Source: CAZUNO01 sp964621445 [NCBI: Candidatus Hadarchaeota archaeon]
GTDB taxonomy: Archaea; CAYQAE01; CAYVLA01
DNA length: 64,000 bases
Reading direction: 5' to 3'
Assembly (NCBI GenBank): GCA_964621445.1
Contig: CAZUNO010000004.1
Span: 1-64,000, forward strand
Positions 17,901-26,204 of the stretch are shown piece by piece (position 1 is the first letter of the stretch; each line of letters opens with the position of its first letter). The notes under the pieces are model-generated. The model did not search any database, was not told the origin of the DNA, and saw only the letters and a list, made by a program, of their open reading frames with translations. The position numbers were made by a program, and so were the translations under genes.

Positions 17901-19109
17901 ATGGAGAAGCAAACTAGGCAGGAGATACCTAAGATGAAGACCGTTTTCCCCGTTGGGACGACTCTATACAGACCTAAGCTCTGTGCAAATGGCTATTTTC
18001 TCGTATTTGGGAATTCAAGGGAACTTCCAATACGTCTGATGGACATGAACGGTCGCGTGATCAGGAGGTGGGAGCTGGACGATTCAATCAGTTCCCTGGG
18101 GACGGGCCGGGTTCATCTGCTGAGGAACGGGCACATCCTGGTTCAACGCGGTTCAATGATCTCCGAGGACGGTTCCATAGACGAATATGACTGGGAGGGG
18201 AACCTGGTCTGGAGGTACATTCCGCAAGTTAAGATCCCCCACGAGAGGCTCATGGGTCCCCACCACGATGTATGGAGAAAGGACAACGGGAACACGCTGG
18301 TGATTTGCCGGGAGGCAGTGCCCGAGAAATACCTTAAAGAGGTGCGGGAGCCCACCTGGCAGAATCAAACCATCTGTGGAGATACGATACAAGAGATCAA
18401 CAGGGATGGAGACGTGGTGTGGGAGTGGAATAGCCACGGACACCTGGATATAAACCATTACCGGTTGTTGGCCAGCCCCGAGTGGCACGCTGGGGCCCAC
18501 AATAGCACCGTTGTGGACTGGACCCACGTCAACACGGTACGCGATATCCCGGAAAATCCCTGGTACGATCAGGGGGATCGGCGTTTCAGGCCCGGAAACG
18601 TCATGATAAGCCCCCGGCAACTGGATACGGTGTATATAATCGACCGGAAAACGGGAGATATAGTGTGGGAGTACAGCGGCGACTACTTTGGTGGGTTATC
18701 AGGTCAGCACGAACCCTACATGATACCCAAGGGATTGCCCGGAGCCGGCAACGTCATGATCTTCGATAACGGCGCCTCGCCCTGGAAGGACCTGGGACAT
18801 GCCGGAAAAAGCTACGTACTGGAGGTCAATCCCATGACCAAGGAGCTGGAGTGGGTCTATGATAAGGGTTTGAACTTTCACTCGACCTACACATCCAGCG
18901 CCCAGCGACTATGGAATGGCAATACCCTGATCTGTGAATCGGTAGCTGATAGAGTGTTCCAGGTAACCCCAGAGGGGAAGACGGTTTGGGAGCACATAGC
19001 AAAGACGCCCCGCTCCTACATGTATCCTTATGATTATTGCCCCCAGACGACGGCGCTGGGAGAACCCGATCATGTACCGGTGACTCCTCCAGATGAACTA
19101 CGCATCTAG
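17901..19109 (+). CDS. arylsulfotransferase (ASST)-like beta-propeller protein
   Basis: A 402-residue propeller protein of the ASST family. Repeated blades contain MNGRVIRRWELD, WEGNLVWRYIP, DGDVVWEWNSHGH, KTGDIVWEYSGDYFGG and EGKTVWEHIA. His residues in HHDVWRKDNGNTLV and STVVDWTHVNTV sit where the catalytic His of ASSTs lies. Known ASSTs move sulfate from phenolic esters to phenols; others of the family are uncharacterised binding propellers. No signal peptide is visible, unlike periplasmic ASSTs. It is 8 bases downstream of the GATase1-like gene and probably co-transcribed. Given three sulfatases in the window, a link to sulfate-ester metabolism is attractive but unproven. Confidence 0.72.
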   Translation: MEKQTRQEIPKMKTVFPVGTTLYRPKLCANGYFLVFGNSRELPIRLMDMNGRVIRRWELDDSISSLGTGRVHLLRNGHILVQRGSMISEDGSIDEYDWEGNLVWRYIPQVKIPHERLMGPHHDVWRKDNGNTLVICREAVPEKYLKEVREPTWQNQTICGDTIQEINRDGDVVWEWNSHGHLDINHYRLLASPEWHAGAHNSTVVDWTHVNTVRDIPENPWYDQGDRRFRPGNVMISPRQLDTVYIIDRKTGDIVWEYSGDYFGGLSGQHEPYMIPKGLPGAGNVMIFDNGASPWKDLGHAGKSYVLEVNPMTKELEWVYDKGLNFHSTYTSSAQRLWNGNTLICESVADRVFQVTPEGKTVWEHIAKTPRSYMYPYDYCPQTTALGEPDHVPVTPPDELRI

Positions 19110-19196
19110 CCAGATTAATCCCCTGTAATAAAAAGAGCTTTTTCGTATTATAAACTAGTTATAGCCGTCGAATGGCGATTGAGGGCACTTATGCAA

Positions 19197-19206
19197 TTCT
19201 TTATAT
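19197..19206 (+). promoter_or_regulatory. TATA-like box for a leaderless small gene
   Basis: ctttatatt lies about 27 bases before ATG 19230, so transcription would begin at or next to that codon. Confidence 0.5.
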
Positions 19207-19229
19207 TCCATTATTCCCATTATTTAACC

Positions 19230-19478
19230 ATGATGGGGAGATTTGCCGGGCAGGATGCCGTGGTTCAGGGAAGGGTAAGGATGTTAGTGACCATTGGGAT
19301 TTTGGGTTTTGGTCTTCTCTTGGCGTCACTTATTATGGGATATTCAGAGAGGCTGGATATTAGTTCTCCTACTTTGAGAACATTCACGGACATATCGTTC
19401 CTGGGTGGTTTGGGAATGATAATTTTCTCGTTTCTGGCCTTTTCCTTCCTATATACCATTTCCTGTGTCGAGAAGTAG
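19230..19478 (+). CDS. small two-helix membrane protein
   Basis: An 82-residue protein with two membrane helices (MLVTIGILGFGLLLASLIM and FLGGLGMIIFSFLAFSFLY). The frame is open further upstream, but a TATA-like element at 19197-19206 places transcription start at about the ATG at 19230 (or 19233), so the shorter, leaderless form is preferred. No family is recognised. It precedes the ABC operon but is separated from it by that operon's own promoter. Confidence 0.55.
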   Translation: MMGRFAGQDAVVQGRVRMLVTIGILGFGLLLASLIMGYSERLDISSPTLRTFTDISFLGGLGMIIFSFLAFSFLYTISCVEK

Positions 19479-19543
19479 TGATAACCTGGGACCCTTCTTT
19501 CCTCTATTTCTATTATAGGACAATCAATAATCATGCGTATACA

Positions 19544-19553
19544 TTTTTATAAT
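19544..19553 (+). promoter_or_regulatory. TATA-like box of the ABC operon
   Basis: tttttataat is centred about 46 bases before ATG 19595. The expected start of transcription, near 19573, falls within the inverted repeat at 19571-19587. Confidence 0.45.
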
Positions 19554-19570
19554 AATAATGGGATTTACAG

Positions 19571-19587
19571 GTAATTCATGTAATTAC
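19571..19587 (+). promoter_or_regulatory. inverted repeat at the ABC operon start, candidate operator
   Basis: gtaatt-catgt-aattac is a perfect 6-bp inverted repeat with a 5-base spacer. It is framed by two direct copies of ttacagg (19565-19571 and 19584-19590). It covers the predicted transcription start, where a bound repressor would block initiation. The operon's last gene encodes an AbrB-like DNA-binding protein, a reasonable candidate to bind here. Confidence 0.45.
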
Positions 19588-19594
19588 AGGCGCG

Positions 19595-20308
19595 ATGAGT
19601 TTGGATAATGAAGAAAGTGCTGTCTTGAGATGTAGAGGGCTGAGAAAGGTGTATGGTAGCAAGGTTGCCGTGGAGGCACTGAAAGGCATAGATCTTTCCA
19701 TATCTCATGGCGACTTCTTGGCCATTACCGGCCCCAGTGGAAGCGGCAAGTCCACACTGATGCACCTGATGGGGTGTCTTCTTAGACCTACCGAGGGGGA
19801 GATATGGGTAGAGGGCATCGCGATCTCCAAACTGTCAGAATCTCAACTGGCCGATGTTCGTGGTAGAAAGGTTGGATTCGTCTTTCAACAGTTTAACCTT
19901 CTTTCAAGAATGAGCGCATTGAAGAACGTGTCCCTGCCCCTGACCTTTCAGGGCGTGAGCAGGAAGAAGAGGGAACTTAGGGCCCGCCAACTGCTTGAGG
20001 ACCTTGGGCTTGGTCATAGAACCGACCACCTGCCAACCGAGCTGAGCGGAGGACAACGTCAGAGAGTGGCAATTGCACGTGCTCTGGTGGCCGATCCAGC
20101 AATAATTCTGGCCGATGAACCGACGGGCAATCTCGACACGAAAACTGGGAGTGAGACAATGGACATTCTTGATGAGTTGAGCGAGAGAGGTAGAACCATA
20201 GTTGTAGTCACCCATGAGAATCATATAGCGGCCAGGACTAAGCGGAGGATAAATCTGGTTGATGGCCGTATTGTATCCGGGGGTATAGAAGAGGAGGTTG
20301 GAAAATGA
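19595..20308 (+). CDS. ABC transporter ATP-binding protein (MacB/LolD type)
   Basis: A 237-residue ATPase with Walker A GPSGSGKST, Q-loop region FVFQQFNLLSRM, signature LSGGQRQRVAIARAL, Walker B ILADEPTGNLD and the switch His in VVVTHE. The sequence is of the MacB/LolD/FtsE type that works with FtsX-fold permeases to move lipids, peptides or drugs mechanically rather than by channel transport. Its stop overlaps the start of the PKD-domain gene by 4 bases (ATGA), so the genes are translationally coupled. Cytoplasmic. Confidence 0.92.
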   Translation: MSLDNEESAVLRCRGLRKVYGSKVAVEALKGIDLSISHGDFLAITGPSGSGKSTLMHLMGCLLRPTEGEIWVEGIAISKLSESQLADVRGRKVGFVFQQFNLLSRMSALKNVSLPLTFQGVSRKKRELRARQLLEDLGLGHRTDHLPTELSGGQRQRVAIARALVADPAIILADEPTGNLDTKTGSETMDILDELSERGRTIVVVTHENHIAARTKRRINLVDGRIVSGGIEEEVGK

Positions 20309-21993
20309 TTCAAAAAAGGTATTCCCGTATATTGAGGGCTGTCTTGGTTATCGTGGGTTATGTCCTGTTTATCGGCGTGATCGCCCAAGCAATAGCTGGT
20401 TCTGGAAATAGCCCTCCAATAGCCGATTTCTATTATTCACCATTATCCCCCTCGACCACTGATTCCATAACTTTTACCAGTAATTCCTCCGATGATGAAG
20501 GGCCAATAGCGGATTTTGCGTGGATTTTTGGCGATGGCGGAACATCATCAAGGAAAAATCCAGTTCATTCCTATAATCGTCCTGGTAGCTACGTGGTTAA
20601 GCTCACGGTGACCGACGAAAACGGGACCATGGATTCATGTAGCAAGGTGTTGGAGATTGCAAACCGCCCGCCCCTGGTGAATTTTTCGAATTTCCCCTCC
20701 TCCTCATCGGGAATGGCAGTCCAGTTAATGGACGAGTCCCAGGACCCCGATGGCGATCTAGCATCCTGGGTTTGGGCTTTTGGCGACGGGGCATCCTCTC
20801 AGATAAGAAATCCGTCCCATCTCTACCAGAGCCCAGGGGGTTATTCGGTTACCCTGACGGTGAGTGATGATTCAGGAGCTTCGTCCTCATTTAGTAAGCT
20901 GATCTCCGTAAAAAGGACGGAGCCCCCGAAAATTGAAGTTATCGAGCCCAAGCGAGATGAGGTGGGAAGGGTAGATGATTTCATTGAGCTTGAATTTCAG
21001 CTCTATGAAGAGGAAGGTATCGAGAAGATCGATAAGCTGGAGGTCTGGGTGAGGGATGAAAACGGTAAGACCGAGCGTTACGGCAATCTCTCCGCGAAAA
21101 TAGTAAGGGAGACTGGGAGACCATCTCCCTATGAGGCGATCTATTCCTTCACCTTTGACCCCGCGGACTTCTTTGAACCCGGGTATACTGACCTATTGAT
21201 TAGAGCCGTGAACGAGGCTGATCTGGAGGCTTCAATAATAGAGGAGGATCTCTTGCGTGTTACTGGTGGTAATGCAAGCGTGCAAACGCTTGAGGCGGAG
21301 GACGTAAGTGGAGGCAAGGCCACTTTGAACGCCTCGATCAGTTACGGGGATTACAGCAATGTGGATGTTACCTTCTACTACCGCGAACAGGGAGATGAGA
21401 AATGGAAGAACACCGGTTGGGAGATTGGGTACACATCGGAAATCTACTCGCACCAGATACGTGGCTTGAAACCAAACACGGTTTACGAATACAAGGCCGG
21501 GATTAGGTTTGGGATGTTTGATAGACTCTATGATAATGGATCGATGCTTTCAATGCAGGAGGACCTAGGGGTTATGCTGATCCAGTCCGAATCCGTTAAG
21601 GCCATCAGAGGAGATTCGACGATCATATCCCTTGAAGTGGCAAATCTCCTTTCTGGCGATATAGAGGCGGTGAGGGTATTTCCGCCTGCGGGCTATGACA
21701 TAATGCCCAGCGTTCGCTGGATCGGTTCCATGGAGGTTGATTCCTACCTGCCGGCTGACTTTAGACTGGAGACCTCCGATTTGGAAGACGGCGAAATCTT
21801 AAGCTTTTACGCGGTCTACCGATCCTCGGGTGAGACCAAAAAGAGCCCCGCCTTGAATGTGACGGTTGGGGTAGAGGAAAGGGACAGGGGTCTCGGGGAA
21901 TTCAGATTTGATCTGGAGAAGTACTTCTTCGTATTTCCAATGACCATCGTGGTACTGATACTGCTGGTAGTCTATCTGATAATGAGGCGATAG
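20305..21993 (+). CDS. PKD-domain surface protein encoded within the ABC operon
   Basis: A 562-residue protein with an N-terminal signal peptide, two PKD domains in tandem (about residues 32-117 and 118-200; FAWIFGDGGTSSRKNPVHSY and WVWAFGDGASSQIRNPSHLY are the classic motifs), then further beta-sandwich domains of Ig/Fn3 type, and a C-terminal membrane helix (FPMTIVVLILLVVYLIM). It is thus an extracellular protein anchored at its C terminus. Its position between the ATPase and permease genes suggests a structural or substrate-handling partner, taking the place of the MacA-like adaptor in bacteria. That role is inference. Confidence 0.82.
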   Translation: MIQKRYSRILRAVLVIVGYVLFIGVIAQAIAGSGNSPPIADFYYSPLSPSTTDSITFTSNSSDDEGPIADFAWIFGDGGTSSRKNPVHSYNRPGSYVVKLTVTDENGTMDSCSKVLEIANRPPLVNFSNFPSSSSGMAVQLMDESQDPDGDLASWVWAFGDGASSQIRNPSHLYQSPGGYSVTLTVSDDSGASSSFSKLISVKRTEPPKIEVIEPKRDEVGRVDDFIELEFQLYEEEGIEKIDKLEVWVRDENGKTERYGNLSAKIVRETGRPSPYEAIYSFTFDPADFFEPGYTDLLIRAVNEADLEASIIEEDLLRVTGGNASVQTLEAEDVSGGKATLNASISYGDYSNVDVTFYYREQGDEKWKNTGWEIGYTSEIYSHQIRGLKPNTVYEYKAGIRFGMFDRLYDNGSMLSMQEDLGVMLIQSESVKAIRGDSTIISLEVANLLSGDIEAVRVFPPAGYDIMPSVRWIGSMEVDSYLPADFRLETSDLEDGEILSFYAVYRSSGETKKSPALNVTVGVEERDRGLGEFRFDLEKYFFVFPMTIVVLILLVVYLIMRR

Positions 21994-22002
21994 AGGGATT
22001 CC

Positions 22003-23271
22003 TTGGATCTGCTTGAGACCTTTGCCACATGCTTCAATACTCTGAGGGCACACAAGCTAAGGTCCTTTTTGACAACTCTTGGTATAGTGATCGGAGTGGC
22101 CGCGGTCCTCGTCAACGTTGCCGTGGTCCAGGGCTTCAGCTCATTTTTCGAGGAGCAGGTCAAGGGTCTGGGTGTGAATTTCGTTTCGATTACCGCGGGT
22201 AGTGATCAGCACTTTGACGAGCACATCTACGAATCGCTGAGCAGCAGCGTATATCTGGAGAGCTCTACGGGGAGCAGGAGCACCCAGGGATTTGTGGAAT
22301 ACATGGGTGAGTCGAAGAGGCTGCTAGTCACTGGCGTGAGATCTGGATACTTCGAGGCCAACAACCTGGAGATGGCCGCTGGCTCAGGATTGATGCCTCA
22401 GGATAAATCCGCGGTGGTGGTAAGCGAGTCGATGGCCATGGAGGAATTCGAGAAGCCAATACTGGAGATGTCAACCATTAGGATTGTTCTAAGGGACAGG
22501 AATCAGACCCCGGTTGTTCGAAAGATGAAGGTTAAGGGGATTAGCCAGAATCCCAGCGGTTTCTCTCCCATTCAACCGGACTTGTACATACCAATCTCCA
22601 CCTTCAACGACATGACTGGTCAGGAGGGTTACTCTAGCATTAGCTTGTTCGCCGAGAGCGATAGCTTCGTGGAGACCGTGAAGTCAAATGCAATAGAATC
22701 CCTTGATCGTTTACTGAAACTTGAACCCAAGAGGACCATCGAGGAGGACAAGGGTCCTGAGGTTCCGTTTGAATTTGGAGAAGGCCCCAGGGATTTCAGG
22801 GAGGTCGTTTCGGAGGAGCGGGAGGAGTATACAATAACCACCCAGGATGATGTGTTGTCCTTCGTAGACGATATAAGCAGCACAATCAACCTACTGTTCA
22901 TAGGCATTGCCTCAGTATCACTTTTGGTGGGGGGCATAGGTATAGCCAATATCATGATAGTCTCGGTGACCGAGAGAACGAGGGAAATTGGGGTGATGAA
23001 GGCGGTTGGTGCCAAGAAGAAGGATATCTTGGGTCTCTTCCTGGTCGAGGCTGGGCTTATAGGGGTGTTGGGAGGTTTTCTGGGTCTGGTCGTTTCCTAT
23101 TTAATGTCCAAGACCATGGTACCTGCCCTGGTGGGGGTAGAGGGAATCGTTCCCCTGCAATGGGTTGGTCTTTCGATATTCATATCCCTGATGATAGGGA
23201 TAATTTCCGGCATTTACCCGGCTTTCCGGGCTTCAAAGATGGATCCAGTAGAGGCCTTAAGCTATGAATGA
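22003..23271 (+). CDS. MacB/FtsX-type ABC permease
   Basis: A 422-residue permease with one N-terminal membrane helix preceded by the typical LRAHKLRSFLTTLGIVIGVAA, a large extracellular domain, and three C-terminal helices of the FtsX fold with VSVTERTREIGVMKAVGAKK and the ending YPAFRASKMDPVEALSYE. All are diagnostic of the MacB family. It starts with TTG 22003, preceded by GAGGGA. It forms a transporter with the ATPase at 19595. Substrate unknown: antibiotics, lipids or peptides are typical. The AbrB-like gene frame begins before its stop. Confidence 0.9.
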   Translation: MDLLETFATCFNTLRAHKLRSFLTTLGIVIGVAAVLVNVAVVQGFSSFFEEQVKGLGVNFVSITAGSDQHFDEHIYESLSSSVYLESSTGSRSTQGFVEYMGESKRLLVTGVRSGYFEANNLEMAAGSGLMPQDKSAVVVSESMAMEEFEKPILEMSTIRIVLRDRNQTPVVRKMKVKGISQNPSGFSPIQPDLYIPISTFNDMTGQEGYSSISLFAESDSFVETVKSNAIESLDRLLKLEPKRTIEEDKGPEVPFEFGEGPRDFREVVSEEREEYTITTQDDVLSFVDDISSTINLLFIGIASVSLLVGGIGIANIMIVSVTERTREIGVMKAVGAKKKDILGLFLVEAGLIGVLGGFLGLVVSYLMSKTMVPALVGVEGIVPLQWVGLSIFISLMIGIISGIYPAFRASKMDPVEALSYE

Positions 23272-23290
23272 TGGAGGGGAGGTGAATGAA

Positions 23291-23527
23291 ATGGAAGGAA
23301 AGGACAAACCGATATTCTATGGTTCCGCCACCGTGGGCAAGAGAGGACAGATAGCGTTACCTGCTGATCTCAGGGAGGATCTCGAAATCGAACCCGGTGA
23401 TAAGTTGATATTTTTCAGTGGTTTCAGGGAGGAGAAGGGGTTCGGTGTTCTCAAGGCGGAGGAATTGTTTAGATTACAAAGAAAACTAGATGAATTGCGA
23501 TCTAAACTAGCAGAAGAGAATGAATAG
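23291..23527 (+). CDS. AbrB/SpoVT-type transcriptional regulator
   Basis: A small DNA-binding protein of 78 residues. Residues ~7-50 form a swapped-hairpin AbrB domain (GSATVGKRGQIALPADLRED, then IEPGDKLIFFSG), followed by a C-terminal coiled coil (FRLQRKLDELRSKLAEENE) for dimerisation. ATG 23291 is chosen because GGAGGTG at 23278-23284 is 6 bases upstream. It is the last gene of the ABC operon and may control it through the inverted repeat at the promoter. No toxin partner is next to it, so an antitoxin role is unlikely. Confidence 0.85.
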   Translation: MEGKDKPIFYGSATVGKRGQIALPADLREDLEIEPGDKLIFFSGFREEKGFGVLKAEELFRLQRKLDELRSKLAEENE

Positions 23528-23543
23528 TTATATATCATAACTA
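23525..23543 (+). repeat. short AT-rich inverted repeat overlapping the AbrB stop codon
   Basis: tagttat-atatc-ataacta is a perfect 7-bp inverted repeat, followed by a T-rich stretch (gaattttctt). It may act as a transcription terminator for the ABC operon, or as a second regulator site. Confidence 0.35.
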
Positions 23544-23686
23544 AGAATTTTCTTCTAACGCTCAACATATTGAGATTTGAGGTTTGGCAAAGCTTCCTCC
23601 ACTAAAAGGTTATGCTATGGATTTTAATCCAGCAGAACTTGGAAGGAAGATAATAATCGTTTCAGGGAATCAATATCTATCGTTTC

Positions 23687-23944
23687 ATGCTTAGGGTAAG
23701 CATGGGACCCCGTCTACCAGGACTCTATCCCAAAAACACAATTCTCTACGAGAGCGAACTTGCGAGGTGGATGGTCATGGTGATCGCACTTATCGGCCTC
23801 ATCTCCATCATTTCAATGACGCTGCCTTTCGTCTGGTCGCTGGCCTCGGAGGATATGATTGTGAAGGTTACGAGGGCCCTTTTGGTGGTAATTTGCACGG
23901 GAAGCTGGTTATCCTTTCTAGCCTTGGGTTATTTCAGAGGCTAG
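23687..23944 (+). CDS. small membrane protein
   Basis: An 85-residue protein with two hydrophobic helices (VMVIALIGLISIISMTLPFVW and ALLVVICTGSWLSFLALGYF). The start is ATG 23687 or ATG 23702. No family is recognised. Its 3' end overlaps the convergent DUF1801-like gene by 27 bases. Confidence 0.5.
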   Translation: MLRVSMGPRLPGLYPKNTILYESELARWMVMVIALIGLISIISMTLPFVWSLASEDMIVKVTRALLVVICTGSWLSFLALGYFRG

Positions 23945-24304
23945 TATATACCTAATCCATTTCCTCAGATTGTCCTTGACTCCAAACTTCACCATCCTCT
24001 CTATAAGGCTATATGGCATGGGTCGATCCAGGGGAAATTTGATTGTGCCCTTCGCGGTCTCGTAATTGGCCAATTCCTCCTCGAACTTCTTTATGACCGA
24101 TGGCTTGGGATAGAGACATATATGCTTCTTGAAGGCTGCAAAGAGGACCAGCTTTCCATTAAGTCTGAATGCTGGAACACCATAACTCATAGCCTCCTTT
24201 TCATCCGGTGCTGTTTTTTGGACTAATTTCCTTATCTTCTTGAGGTGTTCCTGTACATCCTCTAGGAATGAATCTATGTATTCGTCTATGTTCTTATCGG
24301 CCAT
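23918..24304 (-). CDS. DUF1801 / YdhG-like protein
   Basis: A 128-residue soluble protein of the DUF1801 family (frataxin-like fold, YdhG group). Typical features are IDEYIDSFLEDVQEHLKKIR, MSYGVPAFRLNGKLVLFAAFK, the aromatic HICLYPKPSVIKKFEEEL, and KGTIKFPLDRPMPYSLIERM. Members have been proposed to handle iron, but the role is not well established. ATG 24304 is chosen because a TATA-like box lies 27 bases upstream, which would make the gene leaderless. Confidence 0.85.
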   Translation of the reverse strand: MADKNIDEYIDSFLEDVQEHLKKIRKLVQKTAPDEKEAMSYGVPAFRLNGKLVLFAAFKKHICLYPKPSVIKKFEEELANYETAKGTIKFPLDRPMPYSLIERMVKFGVKDNLRKWIRYILASEITQG

Positions 24305-24326
24305 CCTCGACAACACTAACCTGTCA

Positions 24327-24335
24327 CTTAAAAAG
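24327..24335 (-). promoter_or_regulatory. TATA-like box for the DUF1801 gene
   Basis: On the minus strand ctttttaag is centred 27 bases before ATG 24304. Confidence 0.45.
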
Positions 24336-24434
24336 AATTTTTCTGTTCAAGCCCGACCGGTAAAACCTAATTTTGGTCTCTCTTATTTGGCAACCCTATT
24401 TACGGTCTTTGACCTGTAGGTAGGCCCACTAAAA

Positions 24435-26204
24435 TTAGAGAAATCTCTTTCCAATGAGAATCAAAGTTATTTGAATAGCCATTATCATCCCTATTTCCAA
24501 CTCTAATGGAAACCATAGAGAATTTGACCCTGCTGACTTAAGGGTTATCCAGTCCTGTTGGTTCTGGTACTCGGCCGGGTAGGCGCAGTGGGAGTACTCG
24601 GGCCATGGGGAGGGGGCAGGGAAGCTACCGTTCATGGTCAGGCAGTAAACCTGGGTCTCGGGGTGGCTGTTGCCATTAAGCTCCACTATCCACTCGGATA
24701 CGCCGTCCTGGTCGACGTCGCCCCACCAGCCACCATTCTCCTGCCTCCTGTCCACAGCTAGATGGAAATTAGTATAATACGCTTCGAGAGCACCGGTGGC
24801 CGCGTCCGTGACTATTGGATATGGAGAGAGCCACAGAATCTCCTGTTGTCCGTCCCCATCGATATCCGCGATCAGCTGGTAGGAGGACCAGTGGTTATTC
24901 ACGGCTCCCCTAGGTATTAGTTCATCCTCGCTCCACCGGGAGAAGTTCACCTCCCACTTGGTCTCCGGGGTCTCCCCGCCAATGTCAACGCAGAAGGCTG
25001 CTGCGCTGGTCATGATGGCCATGTCCATGGATCCGTCGCCATCCACATCCCCCATGGCCTGGCACATCCTGATATTACCGTTGTAGGGATCCTTCCAGGT
25101 CCATATTTCCTGCCCCAGATGGTTCAGGCACACCACCCCGCCCAGAGGAGCATCGGACCACGCCAAAATTTCGTATTCTCCGTCTTGGTTAACATCTGCA
25201 ACTATTACCGGTTGGAATTTAATGGACGAACCAAGCTCATATGTCCACTTCTGCTCTCCGGTCCCTGCGTCCAGGCAAAACACCTGGTGACCGAGACAGG
25301 TCCACAGGGTCTCGTATTCTCCGTCCTGCTCCAGGTCGCAGATCGTGGGATGACCTAGAAGAGAGTCGCCGAGAGGCGTGGTCCAAACCAGCTCCCCATC
25401 GTGGGCTACCCGGTGGGCATATCCCAGGTTATCGTTCATGAAGAACTCCGGGAACCCGTCGCCGTCCACATCGTGGGCCTGTGGAGCGCCATCCATTGCG
25501 GGGGGCAGGTCGTGGCGGGGTGGAATTGGGTTGTCCCAGGTCCATAACACGGTGCCATCGCCATTCAATACATGCAATCTACCGCCCATGCCGGCGAAAC
25601 AAATCTCGTACCTGCCGTCAGCATCAACATCCACTAGTGAAACCTTGCTCGTGGGGTCGTTGATCAGGCCTTCCTCCTCGATGGGAGGGTATACCCATTC
25701 GAAAATGCCTTCTCCGTCCACGCACCACATCCTCTCGCTGTCCCCTCTACGAGTTCCAAATACCACCTCGTTGGTACCATCATCATCGACATCCCACACC
25801 GTCTGACAGCCCTGGTGGCCGGCCCCGAACCTCTTCCCCTCGAAAACTGCGCTGGTGTTGAAAACCCAGTCGATCCCCAGTTGGATTACGGTTTGATTTC
25901 CCTGAGAGGCGTTGATCTGTTTCTGGAGGGATAGTTCCGTTGGCCCCTTGGCATTATTCCGCAGGCTTGAGGCGTGTTCTACTCCAGTTTGGGGATCATC
26001 GGCTTCCTCCTGGGGTGCCTCCTCATTAACGGGACCGATCATTTGCACCAATGTGGGGTGCAAATGATCGATCCCGAGGATACAGACACAGCCCAGAAAT
26101 GTAAGGTAAGCGGCACCTACACAGGCCATCTTAACCCGCATGGAGACCACCGGTCCCTTTCTCTCCGGCATTTCCTCGATATCGGCGGTTTGGATCTTGG
26201 ACAT
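24435..26204 (-). CDS. membrane-anchored FG-GAP/PQQ-like beta-propeller protein
   Basis: A 589-residue protein with an N-terminal membrane helix at about 26-46 after a cytoplasmic stretch, then a large extracellular propeller built from blades with calcium-loop motifs (WDVDDDGTNEVVFG, VDVDADGRYEICFAG, HDVDGDGFPEFFM, ADVNQDGEYEILAW, GDVDGDGSMDMAIM, ADIDGDGQQEILW). The C terminus has a second hydrophobic segment. Such proteins bind ligands or partners at the cell surface. Its ATG follows directly on the TAG of the upstream winged-helix gene, so the two are one operon and may act together in sensing. Confidence 0.8.
   Translation of the reverse strand: MSKIQTADIEEMPERKGPVVSMRVKMACVGAAYLTFLGCVCILGIDHLHPTLVQMIGPVNEEAPQEEADDPQTGVEHASSLRNNAKGPTELSLQKQINASQGNQTVIQLGIDWVFNTSAVFEGKRFGAGHQGCQTVWDVDDDGTNEVVFGTRRGDSERMWCVDGEGIFEWVYPPIEEEGLINDPTSKVSLVDVDADGRYEICFAGMGGRLHVLNGDGTVLWTWDNPIPPRHDLPPAMDGAPQAHDVDGDGFPEFFMNDNLGYAHRVAHDGELVWTTPLGDSLLGHPTICDLEQDGEYETLWTCLGHQVFCLDAGTGEQKWTYELGSSIKFQPVIVADVNQDGEYEILAWSDAPLGGVVCLNHLGQEIWTWKDPYNGNIRMCQAMGDVDGDGSMDMAIMTSAAAFCVDIGGETPETKWEVNFSRWSEDELIPRGAVNNHWSSYQLIADIDGDGQQEILWLSPYPIVTDAATGALEAYYTNFHLAVDRRQENGGWWGDVDQDGVSEWIVELNGNSHPETQVYCLTMNGSFPAPSPWPEYSHCAYPAEYQNQQDWITLKSAGSNSLWFPLELEIGMIMAIQITLILIGKRFL

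Noticed and set aside
19131-19144. aaaaagagcttttt as a terminator hairpin after the ASST-like gene
   Set aside because: The loop would be only two bases and the stem is A/T only, so a stable hairpin is unlikely.
23291-23527. AbrB-like protein as the antitoxin of a toxin-antitoxin pair
   Set aside because: No small toxin gene lies next to it; it ends the ABC operon.
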